From contig JAHAFI010000005.1 of assembly GCA_018374355.1 (NCBI GenBank), forward strand, positions 61,684-125,683: a stretch of DNA of 64,000 nt, given 5' to 3'. A program made the position numbers and the translations under genes. The stretch is from Clostridiales bacterium. Lineage in GTDB: Bacteria; Bacillota; Clostridia; Lachnospirales; Lachnospiraceae. Each line of letters starts with the position of its first letter. Position 1 is the first letter of the stretch. Positions 1-8,100 of the stretch are shown here, piece by piece. Below the pieces are notes generated by a model, which made no database searches, had not been told where the DNA came from, and saw nothing but the letters and a program-made list of their open reading frames with translations.

Positions 1-266
1 GCTGTTTTTTGTTTTTTTGCTTTACTACTTTTGCCGCTTTTTTATTCTTGCTAATTTTCTGCTCTTGCTGTTTTCCGTTTCTTTTCTGCTTTTCTGTTTT
101 TCTACCTTTCTGTTTCCTGCTGCTTTTCTGTTTTCTGCTGTTTTTCTGTTTTCTGCTGTTTTTCTGTTTCCTGCTGCTTTTCTGTTCCTCGGATTTCGAT
201 TTTCCTACTCTATCTGCTTTTACATCTAAGTATTCATTGCTTTCATCATACCGCAGTTTTTTTCAT
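1..266 (-). CDS. Lysine/serine/glutamine-rich protein, N-terminal part only, possible start frameshift
   Basis: An open reading frame runs leftward off the window edge. It starts with acidic/polar sequence (YDESNEYLDVKADRV) and then turns extremely basic, with four six-residue Lys/Gln/Ser/Arg repeats followed by more Lys-rich sequence. No normal start codon lies in this frame. The ATG at 266-264 is followed by seven A residues and is one base out of frame with it; with six A residues it would read MKKLRYDESNEY directly into the open frame. So this is either a frameshifted gene, a gene expressed by slippage on the A tract, or a sequencing error. No family recognised; the basic tail suggests nucleic-acid or surface-polymer binding, but that is only a guess. 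Confidence 0.4.
107..178 (-). repeat. Four tandem 18-bp repeats inside the lysine-rich frame
   Basis: Four consecutive 18-bp units at 107-124, 125-142, 143-160 and 161-178. The outer and inner pairs differ at two positions. On the minus strand each codes six residues of the type K-(N/S)-S-R-K-Q. The unit length is a multiple of three, so expansion or contraction keeps the frame. Confidence 0.75.
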
Positions 267-468
267 TTTTCAATGCTCTTTCAATTCCTCAAAGATTTTA
301 TAGATTATAGAATATCCCGAAAAAAATGCTTCAAGTACATCTCTGCATTTTCTTCTGCAGGACGTGCGTTATGCGGTATATTCCTGCTGCATCCATCCTG
401 TCTCTGCCCTGCACCCCGTTACCGCTGCCGGAACTTATGCAGTAACTTTTCCTGTCATCCATTACGTC

Positions 469-720
469 TTTTGGACATATACAAGAGATTCTTTTTTTGT
501 ATGTCCAAATATAGGTTTTTTTGCCTTGCGAAAATTCAAATACTGTCCTTTTGGACATATAAAGCGAAATCTTTCAGATATGTCCAAGATTTTGGTAGAA
601 TCATGGACGTATCCTAGCATATTTCTTCCTCAGGTCCAAACACACATTTTTTTCAAAATAATTCCTCATATTTCTTTACTGTCTTGGACGTATACGCTGA
701 AATTTTATGCCTATGTCCAA
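469..720. repeat. Array of four inverted-repeat pairs, TTGGACRTAT / ATAYGTCCAA
   Basis: Between the left-edge frame and the tRNA genes (267-955) I find no convincing gene, but this array stands out. Unit 1: TTTGGACATA 470-479 pairs with TATGTCCAAA 500-509. Unit 2: TTGGACATAT 551-560 with ATATGTCCAA 578-587. Unit 3 is degenerate: TGGAC 604-608 with GTCCA 634-638. Unit 4: TTGGACGTA 684-692 with TATGTCCAA 712-720 (one G-T wobble). Loops are 17-25 bases and the left arms start about 80, 53 and 80 bases apart. The rest of 267-955 is AT-rich with no recognisable signal until the tRNA promoter. Confidence 0.75.
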
Positions 721-955
721 ACGTGTGAGCATTGGTTGAAATTTAAGTAACCACTCTTTTACTATATCCAACACGAGATATTGTCTGCTGCTGAATCCTC
801 ACTGAGCCCTGACCGAAATTCCGACTGAATTTCATGTAAGATCAAAATCCGATTTCGTCCATTCAAACTGGGGATAAACTTTTCACTTCAAATCTGAAAT
901 TCTGATGCTAAAATTATCGGGCTGAAATTCTTGTAAATTTATGTAAAAAAAGTTC

Positions 956-984
956 TTGACTTTCTTTCAACAATTTAATATAAT
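956..984 (+). promoter_or_regulatory. Sigma-A promoter of the first tRNA gene
   Basis: TTGACT at 956-961 and TATAAT at 979-984 with a 17-base spacer, 35 bases upstream of the first tRNA-Met. Confidence 0.85.
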
Positions 985-1019
985 GTTCAAGCAGGTTGCG
1001 GTTAGCGCCTACGAATCTT

Positions 1020-1093
1020 GGCGAGATAGCTCAGTTGGCTAGAGCATGCGGTTCATACCCGCAGTGTCGAGGGTTCGAATCCCCCTCTCGCTA
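1020..1093 (+). tRNA. tRNA-Met (CAT), elongator type
   Basis: A 74-base cloverleaf: acceptor GGCGAGA/TCTCGCT, D-arm GCTCAGTTGGCTAGAGC, anticodon stem TGCGG/CCGCA with loop TTCATAC (anticodon CAT), and T-arm with TTCGAAT. The first pair is G-T and the T-stem has one A-C mismatch. CCA is not encoded. It lacks the initiator hallmarks (three G-C pairs under the anticodon loop), so it is read as elongator Met. An identical copy lies at 1280-1353. Confidence 0.95.
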
Positions 1094-1117
1094 CTTTAAA
1101 AGAATTTTAAAAATTGC

Positions 1118-1146
1118 TTGACATTTTTCCAATTCTTTTATATAAT
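1118..1146 (+). promoter_or_regulatory. Consensus sigma-A promoter of tRNA-Val
   Basis: Perfect consensus TTGACA at 1118-1123 and TATAAT at 1141-1146, 17-base spacer, in the gap between the first two tRNA genes. It probably drives tRNA-Val and the second tRNA-Met. Confidence 0.9.
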
Positions 1147-1179
1147 ATCAAACAGGTTGTGAAAACAATCAAGACCCAT

Positions 1180-1252
1180 GGGATCTTAGCTCAGCTGGGA
1201 GAGCATCTGCCTTACAAGCAGAGGGTCACAGGTTCGAGCCCTGTAGGTCCCA
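1180..1252 (+). tRNA. tRNA-Val (TAC)
   Basis: A 73-base cloverleaf: acceptor GGGATCT/AGGTCCC, anticodon stem TCTGC/GCAGA with loop CTTACAA (anticodon TAC, valine), T-stem ACAGG/CCTGT with TTCGAGC loop. CCA is not encoded. Only 27 bases separate it from the next tRNA. Confidence 0.95.
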
Positions 1253-1279
1253 TTCTTCTTTAAGAAGATATTTTCATAT

Positions 1280-1353
1280 GGCGAGATAGCTCAGTTGGCT
1301 AGAGCATGCGGTTCATACCCGCAGTGTCGAGGGTTCGAATCCCCCTCTCGCTA
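1280..1353 (+). tRNA. tRNA-Met (CAT), second identical copy
   Basis: Base-for-base identical to the tRNA at 1020-1093, including the T-stem mismatch, which points to recent duplication or gene conversion. Last gene of the small tRNA cluster. Confidence 0.95.
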
Positions 1354-1358
1354 CTTTA

Positions 1359-1385
1359 AAATCCTGAATAATCAGGATTTTTTTG
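1359..1385 (+). terminator. Intrinsic terminator of the tRNA cluster
   Basis: AAATCCTGA (1359-1367) pairs with TCAGGATTT (1372-1380) around a four-base loop, followed by T residues, six bases after the last tRNA. Confidence 0.85.
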
Positions 1386-1407
1386 TTTGTCAAAATTATT
1401 TTATATG

Positions 1408-1441
1408 CAGACGGCCCGGGACAAAAATCCCGGGCCGTCTG
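1408..1441 (-). terminator. GC-rich hairpin downstream of the aldo/keto reductase
   Basis: A 14-bp perfect stem, CAGACGGCCCGGGA (1408-1421) with TCCCGGGCCGTCTG (1428-1441), five bases past the stop of the minus-strand gene. The T-run on the minus side is weak, so it may also insulate in both directions. Confidence 0.7.
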
Positions 1442-1445
1442 TATT

Positions 1446-2363
1446 TTATGGAAGCTGTTTTCCTGCTGCCATGTATAGTGCATACCACTCTTCTCTTGTA
1501 AGCTGCACATCCGATGCCTTGCAGATTCCTCTGAGACGCTCTTCATTTGTAGTTCCCACAATCGTCTGTATCCTTGCCGGATGCCGGAGAATCCAAGCAA
1601 CCGCTATGGCATTGTTAGTCACCTGATATTTTTCAGCAAGCTGGTCAATCAACTGATTCAGCTTAGGATATTTTTCGCTGCCCAAAAAGACACCTTCAAA
1701 CATTCCATACTGGAACGGGGACCACGCCTGAATGGTAATGTCTTTCAGCCGACAGTATTCCAGCACACTGCCGTCCCTGTTTGTTCCAGCATCGTTGTGG
1801 ACATTTACATTAATACCGGAATCAATAATATCACAATGGGCAATGCTGAGCTGAAGCTGGTCGATCAGAATTTTCCCGCCGCAGTAATGATTCAGCAATT
1901 CCATCTGCATGGAATTTTGGTTGCTCACACCAAAATAACGTACCTTTCCTGCCTTTTCCAGAATTTCAAAAGCTTCTGCCACTTCTTCCGGTTCCATCAG
2001 GGTATCCGGGCGATGCAGCAGCAAAACGTCCACATAATCCGTGTTGAGACGCATAAGGCTTTCATCTGCGGATTTCAAAATATGTTCCTTAGAGAAATCA
2101 TAACTGGTTCCGGGATGGATGGCGCACTTTGTTTGGATAAACATATTCTCTCTCATTCCTGCGTCAACCACCTGTCCGAAAACACGCTCTGCTTCTCCTC
2201 CCGCATAGATGTCTGCATGATCAAAAAAATTGATTCCGCAATCCATGGCGGTGTCGATTAACCTTCTCACTGCTTTTTCTGACTGCAGGCCGGTAATCCG
2301 CATACAGCCCAGTGCAATTTCGGATGCACTGATTTTTCCTTTTCCGATTTCGATTTTTTTCAT
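1446..2363 (-). CDS. Aldo/keto reductase (YdhF-like oxidoreductase)
   Basis: A 305-residue NAD(P)H-dependent oxidoreductase with the AKR TIM-barrel. Visible signatures: N-terminal strand with SEIALGCMRI; INFFDHADIYAGGEAE, carrying the catalytic Asp and Tyr; the Lys of IQTKCAI; LLLHRPD with the active-site His; and FGVSNQ. The C-terminal QTIVGTTNEERL motif is typical of the YdhF branch and contacts the cofactor phosphate. The physiological substrate is unknown; family members reduce small aldehydes and ketones. Full length, with a clear Shine-Dalgarno (GAGG) before the ATG. A second, unrelated-branch AKR lies at 31784-32776. Confidence 0.92.
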   Translation of the reverse strand: MKKIEIGKGKISASEIALGCMRITGLQSEKAVRRLIDTAMDCGINFFDHADIYAGGEAERVFGQVVDAGMRENMFIQTKCAIHPGTSYDFSKEHILKSADESLMRLNTDYVDVLLLHRPDTLMEPEEVAEAFEILEKAGKVRYFGVSNQNSMQMELLNHYCGGKILIDQLQLSIAHCDIIDSGINVNVHNDAGTNRDGSVLEYCRLKDITIQAWSPFQYGMFEGVFLGSEKYPKLNQLIDQLAEKYQVTNNAIAVAWILRHPARIQTIVGTTNEERLRGICKASDVQLTREEWYALYMAAGKQLP

Positions 2364-2419
2364 TTTCTACACCTCATTTATTTATTTTTCCGCTCTTTTT
2401 CTTTTGCGGAAATGTATTT

Positions 2420-2752
2420 TTACTTTTTTATAAACGCCTCATCCTTCGAAGGAATCCCCTCCTGATCGGTAACGTATCGTTCCACCTTCATATGCAGATC
2501 GTATTTCTCGCGCAAATGAATTATTTTCTCCATCATCGGTGATGCATGGTGGGCATCAATCGACTGTTGGTCTTTCCAGCTATCTATCAGAAGAACGGTT
2601 TCCCCATCTTCCATAGGTATAAAATATTCATATTTTATATTGCCCTGTTCAGCCCGAATGTCGTTTACAATTCCGCTTGCAAGCATTTCCTCTGCGAATT
2701 TTTTTGCACTGCCGTTTTGGCCGATATAGTAGATGTTTACCGTAATTGCCAT
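2420..2752 (-). CDS. Antibiotic biosynthesis monooxygenase (ABM) domain protein, YgiN-like
   Basis: A 110-residue single-domain protein of the dimeric alpha+beta barrel class. It begins with the strand ITVNIYYI, has the central KYEYFIPMEDGETVLLIDSW strands, and the helix DQQSIDAHHASPMMEKI that carries the conserved His of the family. YgiN-type members act on quinols or serve as small heme or quinone monooxygenases; the substrate here cannot be told. It has its own RBS (AAAGGAG) 8 bases before the ATG. It follows the same direction as the aldo/keto reductase 56 bases downstream, so the two may be cotranscribed as a small redox pair. Confidence 0.85.
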   Translation of the reverse strand: MAITVNIYYIGQNGSAKKFAEEMLASGIVNDIRAEQGNIKYEYFIPMEDGETVLLIDSWKDQQSIDAHHASPMMEKIIHLREKYDLHMKVERYVTDQEGIPSKDEAFIKK

Positions 2753-2808
2753 TTTGTGTCTCCTTTCTGCTTTCTCAATACTATCTTATTCCACATCTCC
2801 AACATCCC

Positions 2809-3342
2809 TTACAATAATTGACCATCCTCATCATAGAACGAATCACAATAAACAAGTTTACCTTCTAATCCCGACTTTGAGGTCTCATTTAAAAATAAAA
2901 TTTGAATGTCTTTATTTTCAGGTGAATCTTTTTCAAGAAATACCCCATACGGCATTGCTGATTCGAACGAAAACTGCGCATAATACTCCCCACCTAATAA
3001 AACAATCCAATCATACCCTAATTTTTTAGCTCTCCTAATACTCTCTTTTACAAGTGTTTTTCCTATTCCTTGCCTCTGGCTGTTTTTCTTTACTCCAAGA
3101 GGTCCAAGTGCCAAACCTTTTTTCTCTCCTATCATCGCAGGCGTCAGGGCATTATATCCAACCACTTCCAGATTCCGAATTGCAATCAGACAAAGTTCTT
3201 TTATATAATCCCTGTCATTTAATAATATTTCAGCAAATTCCCATTCATTAAATAAGGAATTCTTTCCCTCTCTCCAGAAGGCATCTTTTAGCGCTTCTTT
3301 CGCATGAGCCAGATTTTTTCTGTCTAAAGTTTCTATTCTCAC
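2809..3342 (-). CDS. GNAT family N-acetyltransferase
   Basis: A 177-residue acetyltransferase fold. The acetyl-CoA pyrophosphate-binding motif is seen as LGPLGVKKNSQRQGIGKTLV (R/Q-x-x-G-x-G/A), followed by the alpha-helix VKESIRRAKKLGYDWIVLLG and the downstream strand around YYAQFSFESA. This pattern matches the YhbS-like branch (COG3153), which includes small-molecule and protein acetyltransferases. The acceptor is unknown. The start is GTG at 3342, chosen because AGGAGG lies 7 bases upstream; no ATG fits as well. Confidence 0.85.
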   Translation of the reverse strand: MRIETLDRKNLAHAKEALKDAFWREGKNSLFNEWEFAEILLNDRDYIKELCLIAIRNLEVVGYNALTPAMIGEKKGLALGPLGVKKNSQRQGIGKTLVKESIRRAKKLGYDWIVLLGGEYYAQFSFESAMPYGVFLEKDSPENKDIQILFLNETSKSGLEGKLVYCDSFYDEDGQLL

Positions 3343-3541
3343 ACTATTTCCTCCTGATACAAAATTTATATTTATAACAAATCACCTTAATGAACCTTGG
3401 ATACCGCGAATATAGCTCCTCCACCTGTCCGGCTACTCCTTCACTTTACGTAACTATTGCTTTACATTTTTTGAAATGAAAAGTAAATATAAATTTTATC
3501 ATTTACCCTGTGTATCATTTTCTTTTTTGATATCCCGTTAG

Positions 3542-4311
3542 CTACAGCGGTGTTTTTGACTTTCTGGCAATATAAAGATACCTTGCGTTTTTCTTTTTAT
3601 ATTCCTCCAGCGAAACCAGTGCACAATCTGTCTGCTGAATAATCATAGAATACCACTGCAACAGTCCTTCTTGGCAAAATCCTCTTTATACTTTTCAGCG
3701 CTCCGTCTTTTCCGTTTCATCATGTTGTAAGTTTCTTCTGTAATATCTATAGTTTTATATTCGATATGATTATTTTTTTAAGCCTGAGCTAAAATGGTTG
3801 TATCACCATTTTCAGTTTTTTCCATAATATCACCTTCCTGATATCCAACGAAAAAAACACCATCACCTTTTAACCATTTGAATATTTTGGAAACGAATTG
3901 TGTCATATCTTTCGTAAAATACATAGTATCCATAGATGTGATCAAATCAAATGTATTTTCCGAATATACAGCTTCCTCCATTGTGTACACCTTAAATTCT
4001 GCTTTTTCACAATTTGTTTTTGCTGTCTCTATTGCATTTTCGGAATAATCAAATCCATAAATAAAGCTATTTGTTTTATCCTGCAGATACTTTAACATCT
4101 TCCCATTACCACAGCCAATATCCAAAATACGAGAATCCGATACCGCAGGCACATATTCTAAAATCCGATTGATCTGTTTCATATTGCTGAATCCGTCCTG
4201 TGAGAAATCTTCACCAAAAGCCTCTTTACAGTATAATTGAAAAGTGTAAGATTTTTTTGCCATATCATAAAATTTTTCATACTCATTGTAAAAAAGCAAG
4301 TCCTCTTTCAT
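3542..4311 (-). pseudogene. Class I SAM-dependent methyltransferase, inactivated
   Basis: The intact N-terminal part (start ATG 4311 after GGAGGGG) shows the Rossmann SAM-binding motif ILDIGCGNGKML, then GFDYSENAI and the motif II region FDLITSMDTMYF. The frame then meets a TAA at 3780-3778. Beyond it the same frame continues sensibly (KNNHIEYKTIDITEETYNMM...EKYKEDFAKK). A one-base loss then shifts the frame, and the next frame resumes as GLLQWYSMIIQQTDCALVSL and reaches YLYIARKSKTPL before a TAG at 3544-3542. The undamaged protein would have been about 255 residues. Two lesions in the C-terminal third make loss of function likely, although the 177-residue truncated product could still be made. 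Confidence 0.8.
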
Positions 4312-4354
4312 ATCTTGCATCCCCTCCACACTTTCAAACTATTGCCCCTTTTTC

Positions 4355-4468
4355 TCATACAAAAGGTTTGAGTATGCCGTATAAGTATTTCCGTCGACAG
4401 ACACCAGAGAGAAATTTTACCTTCTGTTCCATGATGTCAGCAATTCCTGTATGCAGAATATCTTCCAT
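4355..4468 (-). other. Short reading frame or gene remnant, unrecognised
   Basis: A 37-codon frame starting MEDILHTGIADIMEQKVKF and ending at TGA, between the DUF402 gene and the decayed methyltransferase. It has no good RBS and no family that I recognise. It may be the tail of a lost gene. Confidence 0.2.
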
Positions 4469-4507
4469 ACGGAATCTTATGCTTCAATATTCTCTTCCTC
4501 ACTTTAT

Positions 4508-5059
4508 TCAAGTACCAATTTCACAGTCGGATACATACTTTTTACACCACAAAGTATACTCCATAAATGCATTAAGGTTAGAAAGAAGACCCTTTTTCAA
4601 CTGTTCACAAATCTCATTTGCAAGTTCGAACTGTTTCAATGTAATATCCTTTTTTTCAAGTGCTTCTTCAAGCTCATCTCTATCATCTTCTATAATACAA
4701 CCATCGGGATACACAATGAAGTCTAAATACAAATCCTCAAAAAATGGAACACCATCCTTATCGATACCTTGTTTTGAAATTATATCAATATACCACAATA
4801 ATACACACTTTTCTTCATTCATCATTGCAGTAATACAAAAATTTTCATTGCTGGGCAAAATAGATATCCATTCATAGTTATTTTGACATACAACTGTATC
4901 CTCTCCATGAAATTTCCATATTTGAGGTTCCGAAATCTGAAGAATATCTATTTTCCCAATATATCCATGAAAGAAATCATCCTCTACAAATTTAATTGTT
5001 ACGTTTTTCTTTAAAATAACTTTGTCCCACTCGTCATACGTTAATCGACTTTTTTTCAT
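4508..5059 (-). CDS. DUF402 domain-containing protein
   Basis: A 183-residue protein matching the DUF402 pattern: a beta-rich N-terminus, the central WYIDIISKQGIDKDGVPFFE segment, then LYLDFIVYPDG and the acidic DRDELEEALEKKDIT, ending in a helix with QFELANEICEQL. DUF402 proteins relate to the FAU-1/ribonuclease E-G accessory fold and to nucleoside-phosphate hydrolases in some Gram-positives; the role of this one is unknown. The acidic cluster is probably the metal-binding site. It has its own RBS (AAGAGG) before the ATG. Confidence 0.8.
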   Translation of the reverse strand: MKKSRLTYDEWDKVILKKNVTIKFVEDDFFHGYIGKIDILQISEPQIWKFHGEDTVVCQNNYEWISILPSNENFCITAMMNEEKCVLLWYIDIISKQGIDKDGVPFFEDLYLDFIVYPDGCIIEDDRDELEEALEKKDITLKQFELANEICEQLKKGLLSNLNAFMEYTLWCKKYVSDCEIGT

Positions 5060-5136
5060 ATGGTTCCTGACCTCTTAACTTTCCGATTTCATTTACTATA
5101 GCACAACAAGCAATACCTATTCAATCCTTAAAATAT

Positions 5137-5172
5137 CAAAAAAACTCCCGGGGCGCATTGCGCCCCGGGAGT
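5137..5172 (-). terminator. Intrinsic terminator of purL
   Basis: A 12-bp stem ACTCCCGGGGCG (5144-5155) with CGCCCCGGGAGT (5161-5172). On the minus strand it is followed by TTTTTTGATATTTT. It lies 12 bases past the purL stop. Confidence 0.93.
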
Positions 5173-5184
5173 CAGTCTTTTCTC

Positions 5185-8100
5185 TTATTTAAAATAAGCC
5201 ACACCGGATTCAAAGATCTTGATATCCTGCTCACCATAAATGTTCATAGCTACTGCATCGTCACGACGCTCGCTGTGTGCCATCTTACCTAAGACACGGC
5301 CATCCGGGCTTGTGATTCCTTCGATTGCAGCGTAAGAACCATTTACGTTCCATTCTTCATCCATGGATACGTTTCCGTTCAGGTCGCAATACTGTGTAGC
5401 CACCTGACCGTTAGCAAACAATTTGTCTAACCACTCTTTGTTTGCTACAAAACGGCCTTCTCCGTGGGAAGCCGGGTTTACATATACTTTGCCCAGTTCT
5501 GCCTGCTGCAGCCATGGGGATTTGTTTGTAACCACTTTGGTGTATACCATCTTGGAAATATGGCGTCCGATAGTATTGTAAGTCAGTGTCGGTGAATCAG
5601 CAGTCTGTCCAACGATTTCACCGTAAGGAACCAGTCCCAGTTTAACCAGAGCCTGAAAACCGTTACAGATACCCAGAGCCAGACCATCTCTCTCATTCAG
5701 CAGCTTCATAACCGCTTCTTTGATCTTCGCATTCTGGAATGCAGTTGCAAAGAATTTCGCAGAACCATCCGGTTCGTCACCAGCGGAGAATCCACCGGGG
5801 AACATGATGATCTGTGCCTGATTGATTGCTTCTTCAAAGATGCTTACGGAATCACGGATATCTTCCGCAGTCAGATTCTTAAATACTCTTGTGATCACAT
5901 CAGCGCCTGCCCGTTTGAATGCCTTCGCACTGTCATACTCGCAGTTCGTTCCCGGGAATACCGGAATAAATACGGTCGGACGTGCAATCTTATTCTTGCA
6001 GATGTGGATGCTGTCTGCTTTGTACAGAGGGCTTTCCACTGCTTCCATGTTGTCGGTGCCTTTGGTCTTGAATACTTTTTCCAGAGTACCTGTCCATGCG
6101 TTCAGAGCCTCCTCCATGGAAATATTCATGCCGTCTTTGTATTCAAATGCTGCTCTGTCTGTTACTTCACCGATTACAGTGTAGGTTACGGACAGCTCGC
6201 TTACTTTTCCATCCGGAATTTCGCAGATGATATCACCAAAGCCCGGTGCAAACAGATCTCTCTCATCAAGATTGTGCTCAATCTTAACACCCATCCGGTT
6301 ACCGAAAGCCATCTTGCTGACAGCGGCTGCGATACCGTGACGGTCCAGAGCGTATGCAGAAAGCACTTTTCCTGCTTTGATATCATTGTGCAGTTTTGCG
6401 TAAATATCCATAGTCTCTGCGTATTTCGGCAGATCGTATTCGTCTTTCGGCAAACGGATCCATACCAGTTTGCTTCCTGCTTTTTTCAGTTCAGGAGTAA
6501 TCACTTCCTGTTTTTTCGCTACATCTACCGCAAAGGATACCAGTGTCGGAGGTACGTCAATCTCATTGAAGGTACCGGACATACTGTCTTTACCACCAAT
6601 GGACGGCAGACCGAAGCCCAACTGTGCAGAGTATGCGCCTAAAAGTGCTGCAAATGGCTGGCTCCAGCGGCTTGGATCTTCTGTCATACGGCGGAAGTAT
6701 TCTTGGAATGTGAAACGGATTTTGGAGTAATCTCCGCCATTTGCCACGATACGCGCAACGGATTCTACTACTGCATAAACTGCTCCATGGTATGGGCTCC
6801 AGCTTGATACATACGGGTCAAAGCCGTAACTCATCATGGTTACTGTATCTGTTTTTCCGTTCTGAACAGGAACTTTTGCTACCATCGCCTGTGTCTCTGT
6901 CATCTGATATTTTCCACCGTGAGGCATGAATACGCTTCCCGCTCCGATGGAACCGTCAAACATTTCCACCAGACCTTTCTGAGAACAGGTATTCAGATCT
7001 GCCAGATCGCTTAACCAGCGTTCTCTCACATCTCCCACCTCTTTGCGTGCCAGAACATTGTCCTCTTTGGCCGGAATATCTACCAGAACTTCTGTCTCCT
7101 GATGTGCTCCGTTAGTATCCAAAAATGCACGGGAAATATTTACGATTTCTTTGTCTCTCCATTTGAGAACCAGACGAGGCTCTTCAGTAACAACAGCAAC
7201 AATCACTGCTTCCAAGTTTTCCTCGTTGGCATATTTCAGGAATTCATCTACATCTTTCGGGTCTACAACAACAGCCATACGTTCCTGAGACTCGGAAATT
7301 GCAATTTCTGTTCCATCCAGACCTGCATATTTTTTCGGCACCTTGTCCAGATTAATCTGCAGACCTGCTGCCAGCTCTCCGATCGCAACGGATACACCGC
7401 CTGCACCGAAGTCATTACATTTTTTGATCAGGCAGCTTACTTCTTCACGACGGAACATACGCTGGATCTTACGTTCTGTAGGTGCATTACCTTTCTGTAC
7501 CTCAGCGCCGCACACTTCGATAGAAGCTTCTGTATGCACTTTTGAGGAACCGGTAGCGCCTCCGATACCGTCGCGTCCGGTGCGTCCGCCCAGCAGGATG
7601 ATGATATCGCCCGGATCGGAATTTTCTCTCTTAACGGCCCGTCTTGGAGCTGCACCCAGAACCGCACCGATCTCCATACGTTTTGCAACGTAGTTCGGAT
7701 GATAGATTTCTTTTACATAGCCGGTTGCCAGACCAATCTGATTACCGTAGGAGCTGTATCCGTGAGCAGCGCCACGAACCAGTTTCTTCTGAGGCAGTTT
7801 TCCTTTCATTGTTTCTTTTACGGAAACAGTAGGATCTGCCGCGCCGGTTACACGCATCGCCTGATATACATAGGTACGTCCGGAAAGCGGGTCACGAATC
7901 GCTCCGCCCAGACAGGTAGCAGCACCACCGAAAGGTTCGATCTCTGTCGGATGGTTGTGAGTTTCATTTTTGAAGTTGATCAGCCATTCCTCTTCTTTTC
8001 CGTCTACATCTACCGGAACTACGATTGAACACGCATTGATCTCATCGGATTCTTCCTGATCCGGAAGCTTTCCTTCAGATTTCAGTTTTTTCATAGCAAG

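Noticed and set aside
364..750. Plus-strand frame with repeated WTY...VQT pieces
   Set aside because: The pieces are translations of the inverted repeats; no RBS or family pattern.
5822..8028. Several long plus-strand frames opposite purL
   Set aside because: They are antisense shadows; purL coding is certain on the minus strand.
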